Made by a program: the position numbers and the translations under genes
Assembly: GCF_000429185.2 (NCBI RefSeq)
Contig: NZ_AUBJ02000001.1
Span: forward strand, 2,790,001-2,854,000
Origin: Actinoalloteichus caeruleus DSM 43889
GTDB lineage: Bacteria; Actinomycetota; Actinomycetes; Mycobacteriales; Pseudonocardiaceae
DNA length: 64,000 nucleotides
Direction: 5' to 3'
Notes under the pieces: generated by a model
What the model saw: only the letters and a program-made list of their open reading frames with translations
Database searches by the model: none
What the model was told of the DNA's origin: nothing
Shown: one piece after another, positions 37,011 through 45,163 of the stretch
Layout of the letters: the number at the start of each line of letters is the position of its first letter
Position numbering within the stretch: the stretch's first letter is position 1

Positions 37011-38867
37011 ATGGCAGACCAGACATTCCGCCACGAACTCGCCCAACAGCTCCGGGTTGACTCGGTGCGTTCCAGCGCCGCCGCCGGGTCTGGCCACCCG
37101 ACCTCGTCCATGTCGGCGGCCGACCTGATGGCCGTCCTGCTCGACGGCTACCTGCGGCTCGACTTCACCGACCCCGGCAACCCCCACAACGACCACCTCG
37201 TCTTCTCCAAGGGCCACGCGTCCCCGCTGTACTACTCGCTGCTCAAGGCCGCCGGAGCCATCGACGACGAGGAGCTGCTGTCCTTCCGGGAGTTCGGGAG
37301 CAGGCTCGAGGGCCACCCGACACCGCGCATCCCGCCGACCGACGTGGCCACCGGCTCCCTGGGCCAGGGGCTCCCGGTCGCGGTGGGACTCGCCCTGGCG
37401 GGGGCGCGGTTGGACCGGCTGCCCTACCGCGTGTGGGCGCTGTGCGGTGACTCGGAGATGGCGGAGGGCTCGGTGTGGGAGGCGTTCCAGCACGCCGCCT
37501 GGTACGGCCTCGACAACCTGACCGTGCTGGTCGACGTCAACCGGCTGGGGCAGACCGGGGAGACGATGCTCGGCTGGGACATGGACGGGTACGCGGCCCG
37601 CGCTCGCGCCTTCGGCTGGCACGCCGTCGTCGTGGACGGCCACGATCTCGCGGCCGTGGACGAGGCGTTCGCCGAGGCGGTGGCCACCACCGGGCGTCCC
37701 ACCGCCGTCCTCGCGCGCACGGAGAAGGGCCACGGCGTCCGGGCGGTGGCTGACCAGCCCGGACGGCACGGCAAGCCCCTCGACGATCCGGAGGGTGCCG
37801 TGCGGGAACTGGGCGGTGAGCGGAACCTCGGCGTCCGGGTCGCGGCCCCGGAGAACACCGGGACTCCGCACCGCTTCCCCGTCGGGGAGGCGACCCCACC
37901 TCGGTGGGAGGTGGGGGAGGAGGTCGCGACGAGGCTCGCCTACGGGGAGGCGCTGACGGCTCTCGGCGCGGCCAGGGGCGACGTCGTCGCGCTCGACGGC
38001 GAGGTCTCCAACTCCACCCATTCCGAGCTGTTCGCCCGCGCGCATCCCGACCGCTACTTCGAGATGTTCATCGCCGAGCAGCAGATGATCGCCGCCGCCG
38101 TGGGGATGCAGGCTCGGAACTGGGTGCCGTTCGCCTCCACCTTCGGCGCTTTCCTCAGCCGGGCGTACGACTTCGTCCGCATGGCCGCGGTCTCACGGGC
38201 CGACCTGCGGCTCTGCGGCTCGCACGCCGGCGTCTCCATCGGGGAGGACGGTCCCTCGCAGATGGCGCTGGAGGACATGGCCGCGCTGCGAGCCGTCCAC
38301 GGGAGCGCCGTCCTCCACCCCTCCGACGCCAACCAGGCAGCCCGCCTGGTGGAGGCGATGGCCGACCGCCCCGGCATCAGCTACCTGCGCACCCTGCGTG
38401 GGAAGACACCGGTGCGGACGCCGCCGGACGAGGAGGTCAGCATCGGCGGTAGTCGGGTGGTCAGGGCCACCGACCACGACGATCTGACGATCGTCGCCTG
38501 CGGTATCACCGTCGACGAGGCCGAACGGGCCGCCGACGTGCTGGAAGCCGAGGGCGTGCTCGCCAAGGTCATCGACTGCTACTCGGTGAAGCCGATCGAC
38601 ACGGTCACCCTGGCCGCGGCGGCATCGGAGAGCAGGGCGGTGATCACGGTGGAGGACCACTGGCCGGAAGGCGGGCTGGGCGAGGCGGTCCTCAGCGCAC
38701 TGGCGGGAGTGGCCGACCGGCCACCGGTCCGCGTTCTCGGTGTGCGCGACATGCCGGTCTCAGGCAGTCCGGCGGAGCTGACGCACGCCGCGGGCATCGA
38801 CGCGGACGCCGTCGTCGCGGCGGCACGTCACCTGCTCCGCAACCCGAGCCCCACCGTCGTGGGCTGA
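37011..38867 (+). CDS. tkt: Transketolase, single-chain eukaryote-like subfamily
   Basis: Thiamine-diphosphate enzyme that moves two-carbon ketol units between sugar phosphates. At 618 residues it is shorter than the usual bacterial TktA (about 665-700) and its motifs resemble the mammalian type: SKGHASPLYYSLLKAAG, the diphosphate-binding GDSEMAEGSVWEAFQHAAWYGLDN followed by DVNRLGQTGET, and the pyrimidine domain MFIAEQQMIAAAVGMQARN (glutamate of the cofactor). Note GDS where GDG is usual. It may be the pentose-phosphate or C1-assimilation partner of the aldehyde dehydrogenase genes nearby, though a housekeeping copy presumably exists elsewhere. ATG 37011 follows TCAGGAGGG. It converges on the GlsB-like gene. 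Confidence 0.92.
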   Translation: MADQTFRHELAQQLRVDSVRSSAAAGSGHPTSSMSAADLMAVLLDGYLRLDFTDPGNPHNDHLVFSKGHASPLYYSLLKAAGAIDDEELLSFREFGSRLEGHPTPRIPPTDVATGSLGQGLPVAVGLALAGARLDRLPYRVWALCGDSEMAEGSVWEAFQHAAWYGLDNLTVLVDVNRLGQTGETMLGWDMDGYAARARAFGWHAVVVDGHDLAAVDEAFAEAVATTGRPTAVLARTEKGHGVRAVADQPGRHGKPLDDPEGAVRELGGERNLGVRVAAPENTGTPHRFPVGEATPPRWEVGEEVATRLAYGEALTALGAARGDVVALDGEVSNSTHSELFARAHPDRYFEMFIAEQQMIAAAVGMQARNWVPFASTFGAFLSRAYDFVRMAAVSRADLRLCGSHAGVSIGEDGPSQMALEDMAALRAVHGSAVLHPSDANQAARLVEAMADRPGISYLRTLRGKTPVRTPPDEEVSIGGSRVVRATDHDDLTIVACGITVDEAERAADVLEAEGVLAKVIDCYSVKPIDTVTLAAAASESRAVITVEDHWPEGGLGEAVLSALAGVADRPPVRVLGVRDMPVSGSPAELTHAAGIDADAVVAAARHLLRNPSPTVVG

Positions 38868-38888
38868 CCGCCCTGAGCGCGGGGCCCC

Positions 38889-39143
38889 TCAGCCGCTCCG
38901 CCTGCCGACGAGTGCCTCCGCCACGCCGATCAGCAGCACCGACGCGACGACCGCGGCGATGAAGCCGAGGATGTTGAGTTCGAAGATGTCGCCGGTGCCC
39001 AGCAGGCTGGCGATGGTGCCGCCGATGACCGAGCCCACCAGTCCGAGTCCGAGGGTGGCCAACAACCCGAGGTTCTGCCTGCCCGGCTTCACGAGCCGGG
39101 CGAGGGCTCCGATGATGAGGCCCGCCACCAGGAAACCGATCAT
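38889..39143 (-). CDS. GlsB/YeaQ/YmgE family membrane protein
   Basis: An 84-residue membrane protein of the transglycosylase-associated family, with three helices: MIGFLVAGLIIGALARL, LLATLGLGLVGSVIGGTIASLL and LGFIAAVVASVLLIGVAEAL. The internal glycine-rich GLGLVGSVIGG is characteristic. The family responds to general and envelope stress. Start ATG 39143 has GGAGCGG upstream. A weak hairpin (38876-38893, CTGAG/CTCAG) lies between it and the transketolase gene. The interval 39144-39466 upstream is gene-free with no other signal. Confidence 0.85.
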   Translation of the reverse strand: MIGFLVAGLIIGALARLVKPGRQNLGLLATLGLGLVGSVIGGTIASLLGTGDIFELNILGFIAAVVASVLLIGVAEALVGRRSG

Positions 39144-39466
39144 GGTCCGCTCCGTCCCACGTCCTCGCGTCACGTGACGTGCCGCTCCTGCGGGGGCAAC
39201 GGACCAGGACCACGTCTGGTTCCGCCCGGACCCCTGCTCGGACGGAACCGCGCCACCAGGAGGGGCACCCGGGAGTCGGGCGGGAGGACCACCGGGGCCC
39301 TCGGCCCGGGGCCGGCCCGCCGAGGTCGCCCCTGCCCGGCCTCGGGCGGCCCGTGACGGGCGAGGGAGGTCCCGGTGGCCACCGCCGGGGCGCGTTCCCG
39401 CCCTGGGCGGACGCCACCCCCGGTGTCCGGCGATTAGCCGGGGTGGGCGGCGGGAACCCCGAGGGC

Positions 39467-39688
39467 ATGGGCAAACAGATGGAAGGCGACAACACCCAAC
39501 GCCGGAACCGGGCCCGCCAGGCCAGGGCCGAGGGCACCACGCCGAGTCATGCCCAGGTCACCTTGGGGGCGTCCAAGGCATCGGAGCACCTGCCGCACCA
39601 CACCGGGCACGCGGAGCGGCAGCGGTCCCCCGAACGGGGGAAGCAACGCAGTGAGGTGGACCGGGGCCTCCGCAAGCGCGCCCGCTGA
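39467..39688 (+). CDS. Small hydrophilic protein (KGG-like stress family)
   Basis: A 73-residue highly basic, hydrophilic protein (MGKQMEGDNTQRRNRARQAR at the start, then GTTPSHAQVTLGASKASEH and a C-terminal RGKQRSEVDRGLRKRAR). The layout, with an Arg-rich helix, a TPSxAxxTLGASK core and a polar tail with RxxGK, resembles small actinobacterial proteins often found in aerial or stress regulons. I recognise the pattern but not a named family. GAGGG lies upstream of ATG 39467. It stands alone between two minus-strand units. Confidence 0.6.
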   Translation: MGKQMEGDNTQRRNRARQARAEGTTPSHAQVTLGASKASEHLPHHTGHAERQRSPERGKQRSEVDRGLRKRAR

Positions 39689-39749
39689 CCCGCTCCCCCG
39701 GAGGTCGCGGCGGAACCCGGGGCTGGTCGTGGTCACGGCCCGGTTCGGA

Positions 39750-40169
39750 CTACTCGGCGGCAGGAACTGCGGCGACCGCCTCGACCTCCACGAGTTGGTC
39801 GTCGTAGCCCAGGACCGCCACCCCGAGCAGCGTGCTCGGCGGGTCGTGCTGGTGTTCGGCGAAGGAGTCCCGCACCACCTCCCAGGCGGTCACCAGGTCC
39901 TCCTGCCGAGTGGAGGCCACGTAGACGGTGGTGCGCACGACGTCGGCGAGCCCGGCTCCGGCCTCGCCGAGGGCGGTGGCGAGGTTCGCCATCACCCGCC
40001 GGGCCTGCCCGGCGTAGTCGCCGACGGCCACGGTGCGGCCCTCGGCGTCGAGCGGGCAGGCGCCCGCCGTGTAGATCAGTTCGGTTCCTGGAGCGACGGT
40101 CGTGGAGTAGGCGTACTCGGCCACGTCGGAGAGGGTGGACGAGCGGTTCAGGCGCAGGTGTGCTGGCAC
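39750..40169 (-). CDS. RidA-family protein
   Basis: A 139-residue member of the RidA/YjgF family; archetypes hydrolyse reactive enamine/imine intermediates released by PLP enzymes. Conserved parts are the N-terminal strand AYSTTVAPGTELIYTAGACP, the central QARRVMANLATALGEAGAGLADVVRTTVYVAS with the carboxylate-binding Arg, and TLLGVAVLGYDDQLVEVEAVA. It follows the ROK kinase gene with a 9-bp gap, so they form an operon. In a catabolic setting the substrate may be an enamine or a keto-acid derivative; this is inference. Confidence 0.88.
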   Translation of the reverse strand: MPAHLRLNRSSTLSDVAEYAYSTTVAPGTELIYTAGACPLDAEGRTVAVGDYAGQARRVMANLATALGEAGAGLADVVRTTVYVASTRQEDLVTAWEVVRDSFAEHQHDPPSTLLGVAVLGYDDQLVEVEAVAAVPAAE

Positions 40170-40178
40170 GGGCGAACC

Positions 40179-41216
40179 CTAACCGCCCCGGCGCGGCTCC
40201 CGCGACCGGATTTCGCCCGAACCGGACCTCCGACGCGGATCGGCGTCCCCCCGCGCGGCGAAGGCCACCCGGGCGGCGCCGAGGAGGCCGCCGTCGCGCG
40301 AGACCTCACCCGCACGCACCAGGAGTCCCCGGAGGAAGGGCAGGCGGGCGTAGCCCGCCAGGTGCTCGCGCAGCGGGGCGAACAGCAGCGGCCCGGCCTG
40401 GGCCACGCCGCCTCCCACCACCGCGACCCGTACCTCCGTCAACGCGGCGGCGGACACGATGCCGGCGGCGAGGGCGCGAGCGGCTCGGTCGAAGGCCGCG
40501 ACCGGGATCGGCTCGCCGGACCGCGCCGCTCCGGCGAGGTCCTGGGCGGTGGCCGTCCCCGGTCCGGACCACCCCTGGTCCCGGGCCCAACGCACCATGG
40601 ACGGCCCACTGGCGATCGACTCGACGCAGCCGACCGAGCCGCAGGCACAGGGGTCGCCGTCCACGTCCACCACGACGTGCCCCAGGTGGCCGGCATTGCC
40701 CGAGGGGCCGGGGAGCAGTCGCCCTCCCGAGACCAGCCCGCCGCCGACTCCGGTCGACACCACCAGGCAGATCGCGTCGTCGAACCCTCGAGCGGCCCCG
40801 AGCCAGTGCTCCGCGGCCGCGTAGGCCGGGCCGTCCCCGCACAGCAGGACCGGGCGGCGGCCGCCGAGCAGTGACCGCACCCGGTCGACCAGGGGGAACC
40901 GCCGCCAGGCCGGGATGTTGACCGGGCTGACCGCTCCCTCCGCCAGGTGGACCGGCGCGGCGCTGCCGATTCCGACGACCTCCACCCTGTCGGCGTCCGG
41001 AAGCGCGAGCAGCCGCCGCACCAGTCGCTCCACCGCCTGGAAGACGTCGTCGGCGTCGGCCCTGGCCCCCGGGGTGTCCTCCCGGTCGGTGGCGAGTACC
41101 GCGCCGTCGCCGGTCACCAGGCCACCGGCGATCTTGGTCCCTCCGACGTCGAGCGCCAGCGCCACCTCCCCGCCGCCGTGCCGGTCCCCGTCCGCGACGA
41201 GCAGCGTGTCCCCCAC
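40179..41216 (-). CDS. ROK-family sugar kinase
   Basis: A 345-residue ROK (repressor, ORF, kinase) protein without the N-terminal helix-turn-helix, hence probably a kinase. ATP phosphate loop LDVGGTKIAGGLV lies at about 22, the second ATP site is STGVGGGLVSGGRLLPGPSGNAGHLGHVVV at about 155-185, and the zinc-binding signature CACGSVGCVE follows at about 192. It likely phosphorylates glucose, N-acetylglucosamine or a related hexose. It leads an operon with RidA. A LacI-type site lies 61 bases upstream of the ATG at 41216, opposite LacI regulator 2. Confidence 0.9.
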   Translation of the reverse strand: MGDTLLVADGDRHGGGEVALALDVGGTKIAGGLVTGDGAVLATDREDTPGARADADDVFQAVERLVRRLLALPDADRVEVVGIGSAAPVHLAEGAVSPVNIPAWRRFPLVDRVRSLLGGRRPVLLCGDGPAYAAAEHWLGAARGFDDAICLVVSTGVGGGLVSGGRLLPGPSGNAGHLGHVVVDVDGDPCACGSVGCVESIASGPSMVRWARDQGWSGPGTATAQDLAGAARSGEPIPVAAFDRAARALAAGIVSAAALTEVRVAVVGGGVAQAGPLLFAPLREHLAGYARLPFLRGLLVRAGEVSRDGGLLGAARVAFAARGDADPRRRSGSGEIRSREPRRGG

Positions 41217-41276
41217 CGTTGTCGCCTCCTCGCTCGCGGCCTCCGGACACGCCCCGTCGCCCTCGGGAAGGCCGTT

Positions 41277-41288
41277 GACATCGTTGTC
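41277..41288. promoter_or_regulatory. LacI-type operator upstream of the ROK gene
   Basis: GACATCGTTGTC is an imperfect palindrome centred on CG, as in LacI-family operators, 61 bases upstream of the ROK start. LacI regulator 2, encoded divergently 450 bp away, is the natural candidate. The remainder of 41217-41635 shows no gene. Confidence 0.45.
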
Positions 41289-41635
41289 GGTTCCGGTTCG
41301 CCCCCTGCCCTCCGGCGACGGCCCGGGGCCGGAACGCGACCGAGCCTAGGGAGGCCCGACGGGAACCGGCAAGGCGTCCGCCGGACCCGGTGGCGGACCC
41401 GGCGGACGCTGGGGCGGCCGGCACGCCTCCCCGGGTGTGGCCCCGCCGGGCGGGGGAAGCACGCCGCGGCCCTCCGGGAGGGTCGGCGGCCGGTGGGGCG
41501 GGGGCGGTGGTCGGTCACCGTGGCGGTCACCGCCGGCGGACGGAGGGGTCACCACCACCCTCCGTGCACCGGGCACAGGGGACGGTGGCGGTCGACCAGC
41601 GTCCACCCTGGACATCCCGGTCCACCGGCACCGCC

Positions 41636-41665
41636 TTGACCGGCCAAGACTCGCGCCCGTACGCT
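41636..41665 (+). promoter_or_regulatory. Promoter of LacI regulator 2
   Basis: TTGACC (41636-41641) and TACGCT (41660-41665) are separated by 18 bases, close to the sigma70 consensus, and precede the regulator ATG by about 70 bases. Confidence 0.6.
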
Positions 41666-41734
41666 GGTCGCGGGATACGGTTCCGTTCCTTGGGTGGCGC
41701 TGTCGAGCGCGACGCGGCCACAGGGGGTCATCAC

Positions 41735-42778
41735 ATGTCGCAGCGTGCCGTCGTGTCGGCAACCCTGGTCGACGTCGCGAAGGCGGCGGGCGTGTCCTTG
41801 GCGACCGCGTCCAGGGTCCTCAGCGGAAGCCCCCGCAAGGTCCGGGAGGACCTGCGGGAGAGCGTGGTGCGCGCCGCCCACGAGCTGAACTACACGGCGA
41901 ACGCCCAGGCCCAGGCGATGGCCCGAGGACGCACCGACGTCGTCGGGTTGATCGTGCACGACATCGCCGACCCCTACTTCTCCTCCATCGCCGCCGGGGT
42001 GATGCGCAGCGCGGAGGAGAATCAGCTGATCGTGACGATGTCGAGCACGATGCGGCGCCCGGAACGGGAGATCCAGTACCTCTCCGCGCTCCGGGGCCAA
42101 CGCGCCAGGGCGGTGGTCCTGGCCGGCAGCCGGGTGACCGACCGGGGCCTGGTGGAGCGGCTCTCCGCCGAGCTGGAGAAGTTCCAGGCCATCGGTGGGC
42201 GCGTCGCGCTGGTCAGCCAGCCCCGCCTCCAGGTCGACACCGTGGTGTTGGAGAACCGCGCGGGTGCTCGCTCGCTGGCCGGGGCGCTGCACGAACGCGG
42301 TTACCGCCGGTTCGCGGTGCTCGCCGGTCCTCGCAACCTCGTCACGGCCCGCGACAGGCTGACCGGGTTCCGGGAAGGCCTCACCAGGGTCGGGGCGCCG
42401 CTCGCTCCCGACCACGTGATCCACGGCGACTTCACCCGCGACGGCGGGTACTCGGCAGCCGAGGAACTCCTCGCCACCAGGGCAGAGGTCGACTGCGTCT
42501 TCGCGGTCAACGACGTGATGGCCGTCGGCGCGATGGTCGCGCTCCGGGACCACGGTGTGCGCCTCCCGATCGAGGTCGGGGTGGCCGGTTTCGACGACAT
42601 CGCCACCCTCCGCGACGTGACCCCGGCGCTGACCACCGTCCGGGTGCCCCTGGAGCGGCTCGGCGCCACGGCCGTGGACCTGGTGCTCGACGAGCAGCAG
42701 ACGGACCGGCCGCGGGTTCGACGGGTACGTGGCGAGGTCGTCCTGCGGGACAGCACCCCACCCCGGTCGGTGGGCTGA
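41735..42778 (+). CDS. LacI-family transcriptional regulator 2
   Basis: A 347-residue LacI/GalR repressor. The DNA-binding part ATLVDVAKAAGVSLATASRVL lies at residues about 9-29 with hinge-proximal NYTANAQAQAMARGRTDVVGLIVHD. The core has EENQLIVTMSSTMR, LHERGYRRFAVLAGPRN, the ligand strand VDCVFAVNDVMAVGAMVALRDHG and GVAGFDDIATLRDVTPALTTVRVPLE. ATG 41735 is preceded by AGGGGG and by a TTGACC-N18-TACGCT promoter. It lies between the ROK-RidA operon, which it faces, and the SMP-30 gene downstream, and is a plausible regulator of both. Confidence 0.92.
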   Translation: MSQRAVVSATLVDVAKAAGVSLATASRVLSGSPRKVREDLRESVVRAAHELNYTANAQAQAMARGRTDVVGLIVHDIADPYFSSIAAGVMRSAEENQLIVTMSSTMRRPEREIQYLSALRGQRARAVVLAGSRVTDRGLVERLSAELEKFQAIGGRVALVSQPRLQVDTVVLENRAGARSLAGALHERGYRRFAVLAGPRNLVTARDRLTGFREGLTRVGAPLAPDHVIHGDFTRDGGYSAAEELLATRAEVDCVFAVNDVMAVGAMVALRDHGVRLPIEVGVAGFDDIATLRDVTPALTTVRVPLERLGATAVDLVLDEQQTDRPRVRRVRGEVVLRDSTPPRSVG

Positions 42779-43003
42779 CCCCTTCCCGCCACGAGGGCCC
42801 TCGCCCGGTGCCGGGACACGACCGGCGCGGTGCCACACCACGCACCGCCCGCCGCTGGAGCCGGGGACCGGTCGGCGGCCTCGGGCCTCCCCCGGGGGCG
42901 AGGAGCGACCGGGCACTGGCAGGCCGGGCCGGTGAGCGTTGTCCGACCGTCGGCCCCGGGTTACGGTCCCCCCGTTGTCCCACTTGACGATCGAAGGGTG
43001 CCG

Positions 43004-43879
43004 ATGAGAGCCGAAGCCGTCTCCGACCCCGTGACCCACCACGGCGAGGGGCCCGTCTGGAACCCCGCGACAGGCCGACTCCACTTCGTGGACATGCTCG
43101 CCGGCGACGTCCTGACCCTGGCGGCCGACGGCGGGATCACCCGGACGAGGGTGGGCTCGGTCGCGGCGGTGGTCCGCCCGAACCGGTCGGGTGGTCTCGT
43201 GCTGGCCATCGACCGGGGGTTCGCCGTGCTGCCCGAAGGGGCGGACGAACCGTCGCGCCTGCCCGAGCTGTGGTCGGACCCGGGAGTGCGGATGAACGAG
43301 GGGGGCTGTGACCCGCAGGGGCGTTTCTACGCCGGCTCGATGGCCTTCGACGCCACACCGGAACGGGGCACGCTGTGGCGTCTGGACCCGGACGGCGGCA
43401 CGCACCGGGTGCTCACCCCGGTGACGATCTCGAACGGGTTGGTGTGGAGCCCGGACGGCCAGCTCGTGTACTACGTCGACACGCCCACCGGCCGGGTCGA
43501 CGTCTTCGACTTCGACGCCGCCCGAGGTGAGTTCCTGAACCGCCGGCCGCTGGTCGAGATCCCGGAGGAGCACGGGTCGCCGGACGGCATGGCGATCGAC
43601 GCCCACGGCCGGTTGTGGGTGGCGATGTGGGGCGGGTCGGCGGTGCGTTGCTACTCGCCGGAGGGCGAGCTGGAGGCCGTCGTCGAGGTCCCGGTCCGCC
43701 AGGTGACGGCCTGCGCCTTCGGCGGCCCGGACCTCGACCAGTTGTACGTCACCACCTCCCGCGACGGGCTGGCGGACCCGGAACCGGCCGCTGGCGCGCT
43801 CCACCTCGCCGACACCGGGGTCCGAGGCCTGCCCGTCCACTCCTTCGCGGGCCTCGACGAGGGTGTCCTGCCGGGCTGA
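43004..43879 (+). CDS. SMP-30/gluconolactonase-like lactonase
   Basis: A 291-residue six-bladed beta-propeller lactonase of the SMP-30 (regucalcin) family, which opens sugar lactones to aldonates using a divalent metal. The metal-site glutamate is in HHGEGPVWNP at about 15; further markers are VRMNEGGCDPQGRFYAGSMAF (about 94-114), SNGLVWSPDGQLVYYVDTPTGRVDVF (about 146-171) and the catalytic aspartate in SPDGMAIDAHGRLWVAMW (about 196-213). ATG 43004 has GAAGGG 5 bases before it. It converges on the dehydratase gene, and the two would act in sequence: lactone, aldonate, 2-keto-3-deoxy acid. Confidence 0.9.
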   Translation: MRAEAVSDPVTHHGEGPVWNPATGRLHFVDMLAGDVLTLAADGGITRTRVGSVAAVVRPNRSGGLVLAIDRGFAVLPEGADEPSRLPELWSDPGVRMNEGGCDPQGRFYAGSMAFDATPERGTLWRLDPDGGTHRVLTPVTISNGLVWSPDGQLVYYVDTPTGRVDVFDFDAARGEFLNRRPLVEIPEEHGSPDGMAIDAHGRLWVAMWGGSAVRCYSPEGELEAVVEVPVRQVTACAFGGPDLDQLYVTTSRDGLADPEPAAGALHLADTGVRGLPVHSFAGLDEGVLPG

Positions 43880-43899
43880 GGGCGGTCGGCACCCGGGGC

Positions 43900-43934
43900 G
43901 CGTGGGCGGTGGCCAGGAGGGGCACCGCCCACGC
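43900..43934. terminator. Terminator between SMP-30 and dehydratase genes
   Basis: Perfect 12-bp inverted repeat (arms 43900-43911 and 43923-43934, 11-base loop) in the 62-bp gap between the two convergent genes; probably used from both sides. Confidence 0.8.
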
Positions 43935-43941
43935 CTCCCGC

Positions 43942-45093
43942 TCAGCCAGCGGTGTCCCGCTTCTCCCAGCCCTCCTTGAACAGGTTGAAGTTGGCCTGCT
44001 GGCGCGGGTGTTCGGCCACCGCGTCCAGATCCAGTTCCACGCCGAGACCGGGCCCGGTGGGCAGGGCGAAGTAGCCGTCCACCACCTCGGGGTTGCCCGG
44101 CGCGACCTGCTTGACGAAGGAGTCGGCGAAGTCGTTGAAGTGTTCCTGGATCTTGAAGTTGGTGGTGCAGGCCGCCAGGTGCAGGTTCGCGGCGGTGAGC
44201 ACCGCTCCACCGACGTTGTGCGGGGCGATGAGCACGTGGTGCGTCTCCGCGGTGGCGGCGAGCTTCTTGGTCTCCAGGATCCCGCCGAAGTGGGAGATGT
44301 CCGGCTGCACGATGTCGGCGGCCTGGAGCGCGAACAGCTGGCGGAACTCGTGGCGGGTGTGCAACCGCTCGCCCGTGGCCACCGGGGCGTTGGCCCGCGC
44401 GGCGAACTTGGCGAGCGACTCGATGTCGTCCGGCGGGACCGGCTCCTCCAACCAGGCCGGGTCGTAGGGCTCGAGGAGCCGGGCGAGCCGGGAGGCGGTG
44501 GCCGCCGTGAAGCGGCCGTGCATCTCGACCAGCAGTTCCACGTCCGGGCCGACTGCGTCGCGGACGGCCTCGACCAGGGAGACCGACCGCATCGTCTCGG
44601 CGTGGTCGAGTTCCATGGTCCCGGGGCCGAACGGGTCGAACTTGAGCGCCCGGTACCCGCGCTCCACCACGGTCCTCGCCGCGGCGTGGAACTCCTCGGG
44701 GGAACGCTCGACGGTGTACCAGCCGTTGGCGTAGGCCTTGATCCGGTCGCGCACGGCTCCACCCAGCAACCGGTAGACGGGCTGGCCGAGGGCCTTGCCG
44801 ACGATGTCCCAGCACGCCATCTCGACGCAGGCGATACCGGACATCACGATCTCGCCGGCCCGCCCGTAGTCCAGGTTGTACATCCGGTGGACCAGGGACT
44901 CGATGTCGAAGGGGTCGGAGCCCACCACGTGGTTCGGCGCGGCCTCGGTGAGGTAGCCGATGAGCGCGTCGGTGTGGTTGAGCATCCGGGCCTCGCCGAC
45001 GCCGGTGAGGCCCTCGTCGGTCTCGACCACCACGTAGGTGAGGTTCCGCCACGGCGTGCCCAGTACCACGGTGCGAATGTTGGAGATCTTCAC
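43942..45093 (-). CDS. Enolase-superfamily sugar-acid dehydratase (MR/MLE type)
   Basis: A 383-residue mandelate racemase/muconate lactonising enzyme-family member. N-terminal lid residues are followed by the barrel: LKFDPFG at about 152, metal ligands in VEMHGRF (about 192), LEEPVPPDD (about 219) and TGERLHTRHEF (about 243-253), then DISHFGG and the catalytic histidine in APHNVGGAV (about 297). These features match galactonate/gluconate-type dehydratases rather than glucarate dehydratase. It would turn an aldonate into a 2-keto-3-deoxy acid. It lies 70 bp after the U32-like gene on the same strand, a two-gene operon. The exact sugar is unknown. Confidence 0.85.
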   Translation of the reverse strand: MKISNIRTVVLGTPWRNLTYVVVETDEGLTGVGEARMLNHTDALIGYLTEAAPNHVVGSDPFDIESLVHRMYNLDYGRAGEIVMSGIACVEMACWDIVGKALGQPVYRLLGGAVRDRIKAYANGWYTVERSPEEFHAAARTVVERGYRALKFDPFGPGTMELDHAETMRSVSLVEAVRDAVGPDVELLVEMHGRFTAATASRLARLLEPYDPAWLEEPVPPDDIESLAKFAARANAPVATGERLHTRHEFRQLFALQAADIVQPDISHFGGILETKKLAATAETHHVLIAPHNVGGAVLTAANLHLAACTTNFKIQEHFNDFADSFVKQVAPGNPEVVDGYFALPTGPGLGVELDLDAVAEHPRQQANFNLFKEGWEKRDTAG

Positions 45094-45163
45094 TGTGCCG
45101 TCCCTGTCATCCTTGCCGTCCTTGTCATGGGGTTCACCCCGCCGTCCGCGCCTGCTCGCGGGA

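Noticed and set aside
41217-41734. Search for a riboswitch or attenuator in the ROK-LacI 2 spacer
   Set aside because: Only simple promoter and operator signals were found; no conserved riboswitch core is visible.
41549-45052. An 1167-codon minus-strand frame over LacI 2, SMP-30 and the dehydratase
   Set aside because: It crosses three well-supported genes and has low-complexity content; the real minus-strand gene is the dehydratase in another frame.
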